DNA from: SIG714 sp964638675
GTDB lineage: Bacteria > Bacillota > Clostridia > Oscillospirales > CAG-272
DNA: 64,000 nt
Reading direction: 5' to 3'
Assembly: GCA_964638675.1 (NCBI GenBank)
Contig: CAZXAU010000003.1
Coordinates: forward strand, 62,001-126,000
Shown piece after piece: positions 25,144 to 33,840 of the stretch (positions are counted from its first letter, which is position 1; every line of letters starts with the position of its first letter). The notes below the pieces were generated by a model that saw only the letters and a list, made by a program, of their open reading frames with translations, made no database searches and had not been told where the DNA came from. The translations under genes and the position numbers were made by a program.

Positions 25144-26853
25144 ATGGATATTATAAAGCAAAAAATATGTTCATCTGTCATTGCCGCTCTTGACACAAAG
25201 CCTGAAGAGCTGACAGAAGATTCACTCAAATGTATGCTCGAGTACCCACCCGACAGCAGTATGGGAGACATAGCGCTTCCCTGCTTCAAGCTCAGCCGCA
25301 TGATGCATATGGCACCGCCGGCTATTGCGGCAAAGATTCAATCGTCATTTTCGTGCGAATGTGTTTCGGAGATCTCAGTCACAGGCGGTTATCTTAATTT
25401 CCGTCTTGACGGCTCATATCTCGCAAAAGATCTGCTCACACGTGTCTTATCAACCGAAAAATACGGCTCGGACAACCGTGGAGAGGGCAAAACAGTCGTT
25501 CTTGACTATTCCTCACCGAACGTCGCAAAGCCCTTCCATATAGGACATCTCGGCACAACGGTGATCGGTCATTCGATCAAGCTGATCCATCAGTACTTCG
25601 GATATAAGTGCATCGGAATCAACTATCTCGGAGACTGGGGAACGCAGTTCGGAAAACTGATCGTTGCATACCGCCTTTGGGGCAACAAGGAGCTTATTGA
25701 GCAGGGCGGAATCGACAAGCTTGTTGAGTTGTACGTCAGATTCCACAAGGAAGCCGAGAACGATAAGTCGCTCGAGGACAGTGCAAGAGCCGAGTTTACA
25801 AAGCTCGAACACGGTGATGAAGAAAATACCGCACTCTGGAAATGGTTTGTCTCGATCAGCCTTGCAGAATATCAGAAAACATATAAATTACTCGGCATAG
25901 AATTTGATTCATATAAGGGTGAGAGCTTCTATACGGATAAGATGCCGGCACAGGTTCAGCTTCTGCGTGATAAAGGACTTCTGAAGATAGATGACGGAGC
26001 GTCTATTGTCGATCTTGAGCAATACGGAATGCCCCCCTGCCTTATACTCAAGCGTGACGGCTCGACGCTATACCCCACACGTGATATAGCGGCGGCGGTT
26101 TACAGAAAAAACACATATAATTTTGATAAATGCATATATGTTACATCGGCAGGACAAAGTCTGCATTTTGCGCAGTGGTTCAAGGTCGTTGAAATGATGG
26201 GATATGACTGGTATAAAGGACTTGTCCACGTTCCTTACGGCACCGTGTCGATAAACGGAGCAAAGCTTGCCACCCGTTCGGGAAACGTCGTCCTTCTCAA
26301 GGATCTGTTTGCCGAAGCGATCGAAAAGGTCGAGAACATTATGGAACAGAAAAATCCCGATCTTGAAAACAAACTTGAAACCGCCCAGGCAGTCGGAGTC
26401 GGTGCGATAATCTTCAACTATCTCAGCGGCGGAAGGATCAAGGATATCAACTTCATGATCGAAGATGCCCTCAGCTTTGAAGGCAATACAGGACCGTATG
26501 CACAGTATACTCATGCACGTTGCCGCTCACTTATTGAAAGGGCAGATAATAAAGGACTCGGACTTATTGAGGGAGCAAATGCCGAAACCCCTGAGGAAAA
26601 GGCAGTCTGCATAGCACTCGCAAAATTTCCCGAAGCACTTACGAGCGCCATTCGTGACTATGAACCCTCATGCATCACAAGATATATACTTGAACTTGCA
26701 GGAGCTTTCAATAAATTTTATCATGAGTGCCCGATCCTGTCATGTGAGGACGAAAAAACGGTTGAATTCCGTATGCAACTCGTCAGAGCCTGTGCAAAGA
26801 TTCTTGCATCGGCACTCGAGCTTATATGCGTAAAGCATCCCGATAAAATATAA
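25144..26853 (+). CDS. argS: Arginyl-tRNA synthetase
   Basis: Class I synthetase of 569 residues that charges tRNA-Arg. The HIGH motif is FHIGHLGTT near residue 138, preceded by VVLDYSSPNVAKP. The KMSKS-loop position reads GAKLATRSGNVV, close to the relaxed forms known in ArgRS (KMSTRKGNVV). The N-terminal tRNA-D-loop-recognition domain (about 1-105) and the C-terminal anticodon-binding domain (LYKx-free, ending VCIALAKFPEALTSAIRDYEP) are complete. AAGGAAG precedes ATG 25144. yebC follows 48 bp downstream and may share the transcript. Confidence 0.95.
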   Translation: MDIIKQKICSSVIAALDTKPEELTEDSLKCMLEYPPDSSMGDIALPCFKLSRMMHMAPPAIAAKIQSSFSCECVSEISVTGGYLNFRLDGSYLAKDLLTRVLSTEKYGSDNRGEGKTVVLDYSSPNVAKPFHIGHLGTTVIGHSIKLIHQYFGYKCIGINYLGDWGTQFGKLIVAYRLWGNKELIEQGGIDKLVELYVRFHKEAENDKSLEDSARAEFTKLEHGDEENTALWKWFVSISLAEYQKTYKLLGIEFDSYKGESFYTDKMPAQVQLLRDKGLLKIDDGASIVDLEQYGMPPCLILKRDGSTLYPTRDIAAAVYRKNTYNFDKCIYVTSAGQSLHFAQWFKVVEMMGYDWYKGLVHVPYGTVSINGAKLATRSGNVVLLKDLFAEAIEKVENIMEQKNPDLENKLETAQAVGVGAIIFNYLSGGRIKDINFMIEDALSFEGNTGPYAQYTHARCRSLIERADNKGLGLIEGANAETPEEKAVCIALAKFPEALTSAIRDYEPSCITRYILELAGAFNKFYHECPILSCEDEKTVEFRMQLVRACAKILASALELICVKHPDKI

Positions 26854-26901
26854 AAATATGATAAACAAAACGGTTAAATTATAGAATTAAGGAGAATCCA
26901 T

Positions 26902-27636
26902 ATGTCAGGACATAGCAAATGGAATAACATCAAGCACAAGAAAGAAAAGACAGACGCACAAAGAGCGAAGGTCTTCACAAAGGTCGGAAAAGAAATTGCA
27001 CTTGCCGTAAAGAACGGCGGAGCAGATCCTGTTTCAAACAGCAAGCTCCGTGACCTTATACAGAAGGCAAAATCGCTCAATGTTCCGAACGACAATATCG
27101 AAAGAATAATCAAGAAGGCGGCAGGCGATGACTCTGTAGCCTACGAAGAAATATACTATGAAGGCTACGGTCCGTCGGGAGTTGCCGTAATCGTAAAGAC
27201 AACAACAGACAGCCGCAACCGCACAGCAGGAAATGTACGCCACTATTTTGATAAATTCGGCGGAAATCTCGGACAGACAGGATGCGTTTCGTTCATGTTC
27301 AGCGATGCCGGATGCATCACTGTATTGAAGGACGAGGATGAGGAGATCGACGAGGATAAGCTCATGGAAACGGCACTTGAAGCAGGAGCAAGCGACTTTA
27401 TAGCCGACGAGGAATGCTTCGAGATCCGCACGGAACCGGATGATCTTACTGCTGTCAAGGACGCACTCGTTGCCGCAGGATATCCTATCGAATCTGCCGA
27501 AGTGACAAGAATTCCGTCAACATATGTCACGCTGTCGGATGAAAACGATATAAAATATATGGGACTTCTCCTTGAGCATCTCGATGATGATGACGATGTA
27601 ACAGATGTCTACCACAACTGGGAAAACTGCGATTAA
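26902..27636 (+). CDS. yebC: YebC/PmpR-family protein (TACO1-type)
   Basis: A 244-residue cytosolic protein of the YebC/TACO1 family, beginning with the diagnostic MSGHSKWNNIKHKKEKTDAQRAK (shown here in part as SGHSKWNNIKHKK). Family members are described as transcriptional regulators and, in more recent work, as factors easing ribosome stalling at proline-rich stretches. DNAC-like central region YEGYGPSGVAVIV and the acidic C-terminus HLDDDDDVTDVYHN are normal. GGAG precedes the ATG. Confidence 0.93.
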   Translation: MSGHSKWNNIKHKKEKTDAQRAKVFTKVGKEIALAVKNGGADPVSNSKLRDLIQKAKSLNVPNDNIERIIKKAAGDDSVAYEEIYYEGYGPSGVAVIVKTTTDSRNRTAGNVRHYFDKFGGNLGQTGCVSFMFSDAGCITVLKDEDEEIDEDKLMETALEAGASDFIADEECFEIRTEPDDLTAVKDALVAAGYPIESAEVTRIPSTYVTLSDENDIKYMGLLLEHLDDDDDVTDVYHNWENCD

Positions 27637-27963
27637 AACCGTACCCTGAAATTGATCAAAACATGACCGACGAATATAAGGAGATCTTTAATAAGCCATA
27701 TGATCGTCTTAAATGGAAGGTAATTTTTCTGATAAGAGTTTATTTGCATATAATTTTGAATTAAAAGCTAAAAAATCGGTTAAACTACCGATCATAAAGA
27801 CAATTTATAACAAAAAAGTCCTCGTTCTGCTGTGGAACGAGGACTTTTTCAATTGCACTTTTTGTCAAATAATTTGCAGACAACATAGAATGAAATGAGA
27901 GTGATCTCAAAGTTTTCGATAAATAGATAGGACGAAAAAAACAAAAAGAAAGGAATTAAAAAC
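27637..27963. other. Intergenic region between yebC and the cotJ operon
   Basis: About 330 bp. It holds the terminator at 27813-27849. Past that, CATAGAAT at 27884-27891 resembles a sigma-E -10 box (CATACAAT consensus), but no correctly spaced -35 box is clear. A short open frame that crosses the terminator stem (27713-27898) is not considered a gene. Confidence 0.5.
27813..27849. terminator. Strong intrinsic terminator
   Basis: AAAAAGTCCTCGTTC, seven-base loop, GAACGAGGACTTTTT: a perfect 15-bp stem with A- and T-tracts, acting in both directions and isolating the cotJ operon from argS-yebC. Confidence 0.92.
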
Positions 27964-28398
27964 ATGATGAAGCAAAATCGTTATGAGGGAGGAAATATGC
28001 AGGGATGGTGCAGCTGCAACAAAGGATGTAACATTACGGCAGACGAAAACAATTATAGAGAAAATAATTGCAAAGAAGACAATTACAATAAAAACTATTG
28101 CAAAGAAGACAATTGTAAAGAAAAAAGTTACAATGACAATAATTACAATAAAAAATATTGTAAAGAAGACAATTGTAAAAACGAAAAAAAGAATTGCTGC
28201 AATAATATGTCAAACGGCTGCTCATGCAAAAGAATGACGCAAAAATGCGAATGCGATATGCAGGAAAGGTCCCCTCTTGCAATGGCATATATTCCCGACC
28301 AGGAGTTCAGAGATATCTATCCGTTATCCGAAGCACTCTGTAAAGGTACTCTGTTCGCCGAGCTGTATATGCCCTTCCACGGACGATTCAGAATCTGA
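27964..28398 (+). CDS. cotJA: Spore coat protein CotJA with Cys/Asn/Lys-rich insert
   Basis: The C-terminal 40 residues (PLAMAYIPDQEFRDIYPLSE, then ALCKGTLFAELYMPFHG) are a clear CotJA signature. The protein has 144 residues, clearly longer than usual CotJA, because residues 10-100 are low-complexity: repeated units of the KEDNCK, NNYNKKYC and NENNC type, rich in Cys, Asn, Lys and Asp. Such a tail could cross-link through disulfides or bind metal in the coat. It starts ATG ATG at 27964 after AAAGGAATT. It is the first gene of the cotJA-cotJB-cotJC operon, which in Bacillus is transcribed by sigma-E in the mother cell. The DNA of the insert is a degenerate tandem repeat and may vary in length. 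Confidence 0.85.
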   Translation: MMKQNRYEGGNMQGWCSCNKGCNITADENNYRENNCKEDNYNKNYCKEDNCKEKSYNDNNYNKKYCKEDNCKNEKKNCCNNMSNGCSCKRMTQKCECDMQERSPLAMAYIPDQEFRDIYPLSEALCKGTLFAELYMPFHGRFRI

Positions 28399-28506
28399 CA
28401 GAAGAACAGATAACAATAAAAGCAAGCTGAATAACAGAGATCTAAAGACAGTGCAAAGCTGAAAGCAGACGCCTGCCTTTCATCGAAATGTAAAGGAATT
28501 TAAAAA

Positions 28507-28800
28507 ATGAACCAAAACATGAATAAATGCATGTGTAAAAACATGAATAAAAAGACAAACGAAAGAGAAGTACTTCTGAAAAGAATACAGGAGCTTGAAT
28601 TTGCAATGGTCGATCTCGGATTGTACCTTGACTCGCATCCATGCAATACAGAAGCAATATGTGAATTCGACAAGCTGAAATGCGAACACGAAAAACTCAA
28701 AGCCGAATATGAAAAATGTTACGGACCGCTCACAATTACCGGCAATAACGATTGCAATTATTGGAGCTGGGTAGCAACCCCGTGGCCGTGGGAAGCATAA
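28507..28800 (+). CDS. cotJB: Spore coat protein CotJB
   Basis: A 97-residue protein with the CotJB pattern: a first helix LLKRIQELEFAMVDLGLYLD, HPCNTEAICEFDKLK, then YEKCYGPLT, and the Trp-rich end WSWVATPWPWEA. The N-terminus (MNQNMNKCMCKNMNKK) carries extra Cys/Met/Asn, echoing the CotJA insert. It is placed between cotJA and the truncated cotJC on the same strand. It is required for coat localisation of CotJC in Bacillus (family knowledge). Confidence 0.9.
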   Translation: MNQNMNKCMCKNMNKKTNEREVLLKRIQELEFAMVDLGLYLDSHPCNTEAICEFDKLKCEHEKLKAEYEKCYGPLTITGNNDCNYWSWVATPWPWEA

Positions 28801-28827
28801 TATCGGGGAAAGGAGAAAAGAAAAAAT

Positions 28828-29046
28828 ATGTGGATTTATGAGAAAAAATTACAGTATCCTGTAAACATTAAAAACCCCAATCCCGCCCTCGCCAAAGTTA
28901 TAATCTCACAGCTCGGCGGACCGCACGGCGAACTCGGAGCAGCAACACGGTATTTGTCACAAAGATTTTCGATGCCCGACCGCAGAATAATGGGAATGCT
29001 GACCGACATCGGAACCGAAGAATCAGTACATAGAAGATATCAGTGA
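28828..29046 (+). pseudogene. cotJC: cotJC, 5' fragment cut by the prophage
   Basis: Begins as normal CotJC (manganese-catalase family coat protein): MWIYEKKLQYPV, PALAKVIISQLGGPHGELGA, ATRYLSQRFSMPDR, and the metal-site segment LLTDIGTEE-type (here MLTDIGTEE). After residue 65 the match stops: the family continues FAHLE, but here SVHRRYQ and a stop follow. CotJC is normally about 190 residues, so two thirds, including most of the metal ligands, are missing. The break is 73 bp from the end of a serine-integrase gene. This is the left junction of the prophage; the 3' part should lie beyond its far end, outside the window. AAAGGAG precedes the ATG. Confidence 0.9.
29010..29022. other. Predicted attachment-site crossover region
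   Basis: Host-like cotJC coding sequence (codons for I-G-T-E-E, CGGAACCGAAGAA) ends here and phage sequence follows. A serine integrase exchanges strands at a central dinucleotide, which must lie in or next to this stretch. The exact dinucleotide can only be fixed from the other junction. Confidence 0.7.
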
Positions 29047-29077
29047 AAAAAATACAGACACCTTTGTGGGGTGTCTG
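29047..29077 (-). terminator. Terminator of the integrase transcript
   Basis: On the minus strand CAGACACC, loop, GGTGTCTG then TATTTTTTTC. It lies just past the integrase stop and just inside the prophage junction. It could also stop cotJ read-through weakly. Confidence 0.75.
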
Positions 29078-29094
29078 CCGGTAGATTTTTGAGG

Positions 29095-30690
29095 TTATTT
29101 TTTTGACACAGGCATTCGGGGGTAGAGTGTAAGCTCGAAGTCACTTGAAGGTTTGTACGGCCTGCCTTTGGTGCTTTTCAGATAAACAGCCTTCTCTAAG
29201 ACCTCTTTTAGCATATCATTCTTGGCTTTTGCTGTCGGCAGATCGTCATACACTTTGAGTAAATGCTCGACTTTTGGAATAATCTGCTTACGCACATCTT
29301 CACGGGATTTTTCTTTCTCAATCTCCGAGGTCAGCGACAGCCTTTCTTGTTCATTGTTTTTAATTCTTTCAGAGAGCTTACGGGAACGATCGAGAAATTG
29401 ATCTGTTGTATAAATCCCCTGCTCTAAAAGGTCATGGGTATTATCAAGTTGCTTTGTGAGAGTTTTATACTCGGCATCGAGCTTAAGAAGTACTTTCTCT
29501 TTAATTTTTATATTGGATATTGCTTGGCTTTGCTCCTGCTCCTGTTCCCATTGTATCTTATACACCGACAACCAATCTCTAAGTGATTGTAGCAGTGCTT
29601 GCTCGACTAAATATAATAAGCTGCTCACGTTATTGCAAGCAGGATCGGGACACATCAGCCCATCCGGATAATCTGTTCCGGTGTATGGCCGTCTAATCAT
29701 ATTGTGACCACATTTTCCGCATACGATTATTCCTGCAAGAGGGTTTTTAATTGTTCCATGAACCCCGAGCGGATTGGGCGGATTGCTTGACATAAGCTCC
29801 TGCACTTTGTTAAAAACATCGGTGCTTACTATAGGTGGGTGAATCCCATCAACTATGGTACATTTTTCAATCGGCGCACGTGGGCGTTCCATGATGATCT
29901 GACCGTCAACCATCTTCTTTACGGTTGGTCTCCAATTCCATCGAACCTTTCCGATATAGATAGGGTTTTGAAGGATATCTCTTACAGATGCCGCTACCCA
30001 ATGATCGCTTTTGCTTGGCGGAATTTTTAATTCATTGAGTCGGCGTGTGATGAGCGATACTCCAAGTCGGCGTATAGATCCGTCAGCTTGTTTCTCCCCT
30101 TGTGCGTACAGCTCGTACATCATGCGGACCACATCCGCCTCGTTCGGAACAATTTCGAGTGTAAATCCCTTATCGCCTTTGATCTTCACACGCTTGTAGC
30201 CGTATGGTGTTGTATTTGCGACATACTTGCCTTCTTTGACGGATGCAAGTCTGCCACGCTGTAAACGGCGGTTGATGGTCTTATACTCACGCCGGGACAT
30301 AAACAGACCGAATTCAAAGTATTCCTCATCGAATTCGTTGTTCGGGTCATAATCCTTGAGCGGAGTGATTATTTTTGTATCAGAGTATTTAAAGGTTTGT
30401 GCGACAATGCCCTGATCTATGGTATCACCACGTGCAAGACGCTCGACCTCTATAACAAGCACGCCTGTCCATACACCCTGCTCTACTTCCGAAAGCAGTT
30501 GTTGCATCACAGGACGGGCGGCGATAGTTTCGCCGGAAACGATTTCACGGTGTATCTGCGTGACATCAAAATGCCTACGCTTTGCAAGTTCCAACAGTGT
30601 ATTGATATGACGGGATAAGGTTTCACCTTCTCCACGTGTTTCTGCTTCAACATCTGCCCGGGATTTACGGACATATAGACAATATGGCAT
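29095..30690 (-). CDS. int: Large serine recombinase (phage integrase)
   Basis: A 531-residue site-specific recombinase. The N-terminal resolvase domain has catalytic S10 in YVRKSRAD and the arginine-rich VIEVERLARGD segment. The recombinase domain contains RDILQNPIYIGKVRW, followed by a zinc ribbon (CGKCGHNM, then CPDPACN) and a long coiled coil near 400-490 that controls integration direction. The gene reads toward the attachment junction 50-90 bp away, the usual place. It follows the helicase gene by 49 bp and may be co-transcribed with it. No recombination directionality factor is recognised; it may be one of the small early genes. If excision restores cotJC, this enzyme would be the catalyst. 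Confidence 0.95.
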   Translation of the reverse strand: MPYCLYVRKSRADVEAETRGEGETLSRHINTLLELAKRRHFDVTQIHREIVSGETIAARPVMQQLLSEVEQGVWTGVLVIEVERLARGDTIDQGIVAQTFKYSDTKIITPLKDYDPNNEFDEEYFEFGLFMSRREYKTINRRLQRGRLASVKEGKYVANTTPYGYKRVKIKGDKGFTLEIVPNEADVVRMMYELYAQGEKQADGSIRRLGVSLITRRLNELKIPPSKSDHWVAASVRDILQNPIYIGKVRWNWRPTVKKMVDGQIIMERPRAPIEKCTIVDGIHPPIVSTDVFNKVQELMSSNPPNPLGVHGTIKNPLAGIIVCGKCGHNMIRRPYTGTDYPDGLMCPDPACNNVSSLLYLVEQALLQSLRDWLSVYKIQWEQEQEQSQAISNIKIKEKVLLKLDAEYKTLTKQLDNTHDLLEQGIYTTDQFLDRSRKLSERIKNNEQERLSLTSEIEKEKSREDVRKQIIPKVEHLLKVYDDLPTAKAKNDMLKEVLEKAVYLKSTKGRPYKPSSDFELTLYPRMPVSKK

Positions 30691-30739
30691 GTATGTACCT
30701 CGTATAAATTTTTGAATTAATATTTGTTATTTTTAGGAT

Positions 30740-33070
30740 TTATTCATCAATCCTTGTAGGAATGATATTAACAGGTGTTGAAGCCTCAAGAACCTGAGCG
30801 ATTAATTGATCTTCTTTAGATTTCCAATAATCTGAATTACATACGAGTATGATTCTTTTCTTGGCTCTTGAAATTGCTGTATTAATTGTTTGTTTACCTG
30901 AGAGTATCTTTGAATTTGTCATAATCGAGAGTCTTACCGGGCTTATAATAACAGTATCAAACTCTCTGCCCTGCGAAGCATGAATCGTCATAATATTTTC
31001 TGAATAATTCGGAATAAGTCTGCGAAGCAATTTTCTTTGTGATCTGTATGGTGTCAGAATTGCAAAATCAGATAAATTATTATACTTCAAGTATTCTGAA
31101 ATTAATTCAGCTTCGACAGCATTCTCGTTTTGATTACATTGTAAATCCGATTTATAATCTATATACAAAAGCTCAGTGTTTTCACTGCATCCTATGAATT
31201 CATTTGAATAAATATTATGTGCAAGAATCGATGCAAGATTATTACCAAATCTGAACGAACGGCTTAATACAGAACACTCTTTATCCGGAAATACAACAGT
31301 ATCTTTAGATGTTTTCAGACTCATATTGAAATGATAAAAATCGGATATGTCAACTATAGATGAAAACATCTTGCAGAAATACAGTGAGGAAAATTCCCAA
31401 AGCACAACTTCTTTGTTGTTATCGATAAATGTTTGTGTTGCCTCACAAATCGGCGGCAGTTGCATATGATCTCCCAAAAAAGTAATCGGTACGCCGAAAA
31501 ACAGCGGACCGCATTTGGGTAATGGGCAATATGCTGCTTCATCCAGAAAAACATGATTTACATTTTTGAAGTCGTTTTTTCTTGATACAAACGAATCGAC
31601 GGTTAAGGCGTAAATATGTACATTTTCGTCCTCGGATTCCTTTTGACGAAACAGTTCGGCTAATTTTTCCTCAAGAACAATCTTTTCTTCTTCGAGATTT
31701 CTATTCTGAATTAAATCCTGCTCCTTTATGTATAGCTGTTTAATATCCTCATCTATTAAAGCGGTAATTAATTCAAACGGAACATTTGAGTACTTATCTA
31801 TTATTATCTTTTTGAGATTACTTTCTGAGAATATTTTTTCTCTATTAACATCTTCACATTTCTTTTGAAAAAATTTAAGTTTGCTGTCTATTTCAGATTT
31901 TTCTGCTTGTAACTCGGAATACTTTTCCGAAACGGTCGATAGCTCATTTTTTATATTATCAAGAGTTCCATTGTACCGCTGCCTTTTTGTCTTAGAAAAA
32001 AACATACTGAATTTAACAGACACGCTGTTATACTCTTTAAGATAATCATTGTAAGTACTCTTTACCGAACACATTTTCGCATATTCTTTTGCGAGTTTCA
32101 GATTAAATTCATCAGATTCTTTTTCTGTTTCACTGTATTCTTTCTTATACTTTTCATATTTACCCAACAAATCAGAGTACGCCGTATATGCATCAGAAAA
32201 ACTCTCCAAAAACTTATATAACGATGCAGTTTCCGATCTGATTGATTCCCGTTTGTCTATTAACTGTTCAATGGTTTGTATTGAATTTTCAGTTTCATTT
32301 ATTTTTTTCAGTAATATTGAACTATCGCACACCTCAGGATATTCCGAACGGAAACTCTGCGTTGGAATCCCATATCTTCTGACACAAGTTGTAGGTATCC
32401 CGTTATTTTTTATCGTGTCTAAAATCCCACGCAAAGATTGATCTAAAGCATTATTTGTAGGGGCAAGAATCAGCGTCGTCATGTCCTGACGAATATAATT
32501 CATTAAACAATCTGCAAGAACCTTCGAAGTCTTTCCTGTACCCGGGGCACCCCAAATATAAGAAATCGGTTTTAACAATGCCGTAAAAACAGCTTTTTTC
32601 TGCTCATCTGATAATGATTGGGAAAAATACAGGTCTGATATATCGAGTTTTGCACGAATAGGTTCCTCAATAGTTATGACTGTCTCAGGGTCAGAATAGA
32701 AATCCAGATATCGTTTAACTATAAAGCTGAGGTCGCTTTCGATGAATATATAATTCTTATTCACTTTAAAGAAGATTGACTCTTTTGATGTAGGTTTTAT
32801 TCCGAGAATCTTTTTCTTGTCATCATATCCGAATATTCTATATTCAGAGGGCTTGACAGGTAAAACAGTTTTGCCTGAAATATAGACAAAAGTAACATCG
32901 TCGGGCGAGTATAGCGGAGAATCCAAATAGAGGTACAGTGAATCAATATAGTCCTTCCGGACAGCAATTTTAGTTATTCCTATACGGCTTTTTGATTTTC
33001 CTTCTGATTTGATATAATTATAATATGTTATACAACTTTTGAGTAACAGATCAATATTTTCTTTAAACAT
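30740..33070 (-). CDS. Upf1/DNA2-like superfamily 1 helicase with coiled-coil insert
   Basis: A 776-residue ATPase. An N-terminal domain of about 150 residues has no recognised fold. Walker A is IWGAPGTGKTSK at about 172-183, motif II is VFLDEAAYCPLPKCG, motif III FLGDHMQLPPICE, motif IV-like FAILTPYRSQRKLL, motif V TIHASQGREFDTVIISPVR and motif VI INTAISRAKKRIILV. Motifs Ia and II are separated by a long coiled coil (about 255-490). Codon use and AT content look more AT-rich than the neighbouring phage genes. It lies between integrase and repressor, where prophages often carry accessory (for example anti-phage) genes; a defence role is inference only. It has no partner nuclease next to it. 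Confidence 0.88.
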   Translation of the reverse strand: MFKENIDLLLKSCITYYNYIKSEGKSKSRIGITKIAVRKDYIDSLYLYLDSPLYSPDDVTFVYISGKTVLPVKPSEYRIFGYDDKKKILGIKPTSKESIFFKVNKNYIFIESDLSFIVKRYLDFYSDPETVITIEEPIRAKLDISDLYFSQSLSDEQKKAVFTALLKPISYIWGAPGTGKTSKVLADCLMNYIRQDMTTLILAPTNNALDQSLRGILDTIKNNGIPTTCVRRYGIPTQSFRSEYPEVCDSSILLKKINETENSIQTIEQLIDKRESIRSETASLYKFLESFSDAYTAYSDLLGKYEKYKKEYSETEKESDEFNLKLAKEYAKMCSVKSTYNDYLKEYNSVSVKFSMFFSKTKRQRYNGTLDNIKNELSTVSEKYSELQAEKSEIDSKLKFFQKKCEDVNREKIFSESNLKKIIIDKYSNVPFELITALIDEDIKQLYIKEQDLIQNRNLEEEKIVLEEKLAELFRQKESEDENVHIYALTVDSFVSRKNDFKNVNHVFLDEAAYCPLPKCGPLFFGVPITFLGDHMQLPPICEATQTFIDNNKEVVLWEFSSLYFCKMFSSIVDISDFYHFNMSLKTSKDTVVFPDKECSVLSRSFRFGNNLASILAHNIYSNEFIGCSENTELLYIDYKSDLQCNQNENAVEAELISEYLKYNNLSDFAILTPYRSQRKLLRRLIPNYSENIMTIHASQGREFDTVIISPVRLSIMTNSKILSGKQTINTAISRAKKRIILVCNSDYWKSKEDQLIAQVLEASTPVNIIPTRIDE

Positions 33071-33190
33071 ATCATTATCTCACTAAGCTTTGAAAAGCGA
33101 CTGCTTTTCAGAGTATTTTTACTTTCTCAAGTTTTTCACCAATATATATAAGTGGCTCATATACCGAATTTTCGGGATTAAGAATAAGCA

Positions 33191-33219
33191 TTGACTTTTG
33201 CTTACAATTTGGGCTATAT
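33191..33219 (+). promoter_or_regulatory. Promoter of the ImmA/IrrE-like gene
   Basis: TTGACT at 33191-33196 and CTATAT at 33214-33219 (spacer 17), about 55 bp before the start codon. Confidence 0.65.
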
Positions 33220-33273
33220 TTTCATTTCATATGTAGTTGAACCTATGAAAAACTGTATATGAGGTGATTTTTT

Positions 33274-33840
33274 ATGAATTATAAAGACTATCAAATCGCA
33301 CGAAATCTTTCGTGGAGTATTTTAATACAAGAAAATATTACAGAACTCCCCATCAATATTGTTTCTTTGTGCAAACGACTTGGAATTGAAGTGAAATATT
33401 ACATCCCGTCGGATGACAATGATGGCGAATGTACTATTGTGGAAGGTATTCCATATATCCTTGTAAATAGAAATTGCTCTACACAGCGAAAAAGATTTAC
33501 TATTGCACATGAATTAGGTCATGTATTGCTTGACCATGTAGGAAAATATCAACTGGTCAACCGTGAGCCTTCGCCAACGGATAATCCTATTGAACAGGAA
33601 GCAAATGTTTTTGCATCCAGATTGCTTGCACCTGCTTGTGTGCTGTGGGGGTGTAAAGTTAAAAGTGCCAATGATATTGTTAAATTATGTGATATTAGTA
33701 AACAGGCTGCGGAATATAGAATGAATCGCTTGAATGAACTTTATCAAGGAAATCGATTTTTAACCTCTCCGTTAGAAAGACAAGTGTTTGATCAGTTTCG
33801 GAATTTTATTTCAAATCATCAACATCAGGAAGGCTTTTGA
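33274..33840 (+). CDS. ImmA/IrrE-family zinc metallopeptidase
   Basis: A 188-residue protein with the gluzincin motif IAHELGHVLLDH (H79, E80, H83) and the downstream IEQEANVFASRLLAP glutamate helix. In ICEBs1 and related phages ImmA cleaves the lysogenic repressor after DNA damage, lifting repression. Here the partner is probably the XRE repressor encoded next door. The arrangement is unusual: the two genes converge and their coding ends overlap by 35 bp, rather than forming one operon. The start ATG has AGGTGA upstream, and the gene has its own promoter. Confidence 0.9.
   Translation: MNYKDYQIARNLSWSILIQENITELPINIVSLCKRLGIEVKYYIPSDDNDGECTIVEGIPYILVNRNCSTQRKRFTIAHELGHVLLDHVGKYQLVNREPSPTDNPIEQEANVFASRLLAPACVLWGCKVKSANDIVKLCDISKQAAEYRMNRLNELYQGNRFLTSPLERQVFDQFRNFISNHQHQEGF

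Noticed and set aside
27866..27891. Sigma-E promoter for cotJ
   Set aside because: CATAGAAT fits a -10 box, but no -35 box at the right distance was found; kept only as a note in the intergenic entry.
27713..27898. 61-codon open frame between yebC and cotJA
   Set aside because: It runs through a strong bidirectional terminator, lacks a ribosome site and shows no protein family pattern.
28030..28200. Repeats in cotJA as a possible CRISPR array
   Set aside because: Units are short, degenerate, in frame and coding (KEDNCK-type); there are no regular spacers or cas genes.
1..29000. tRNA or rRNA genes
   Set aside because: None could be recognised by eye in the host part.
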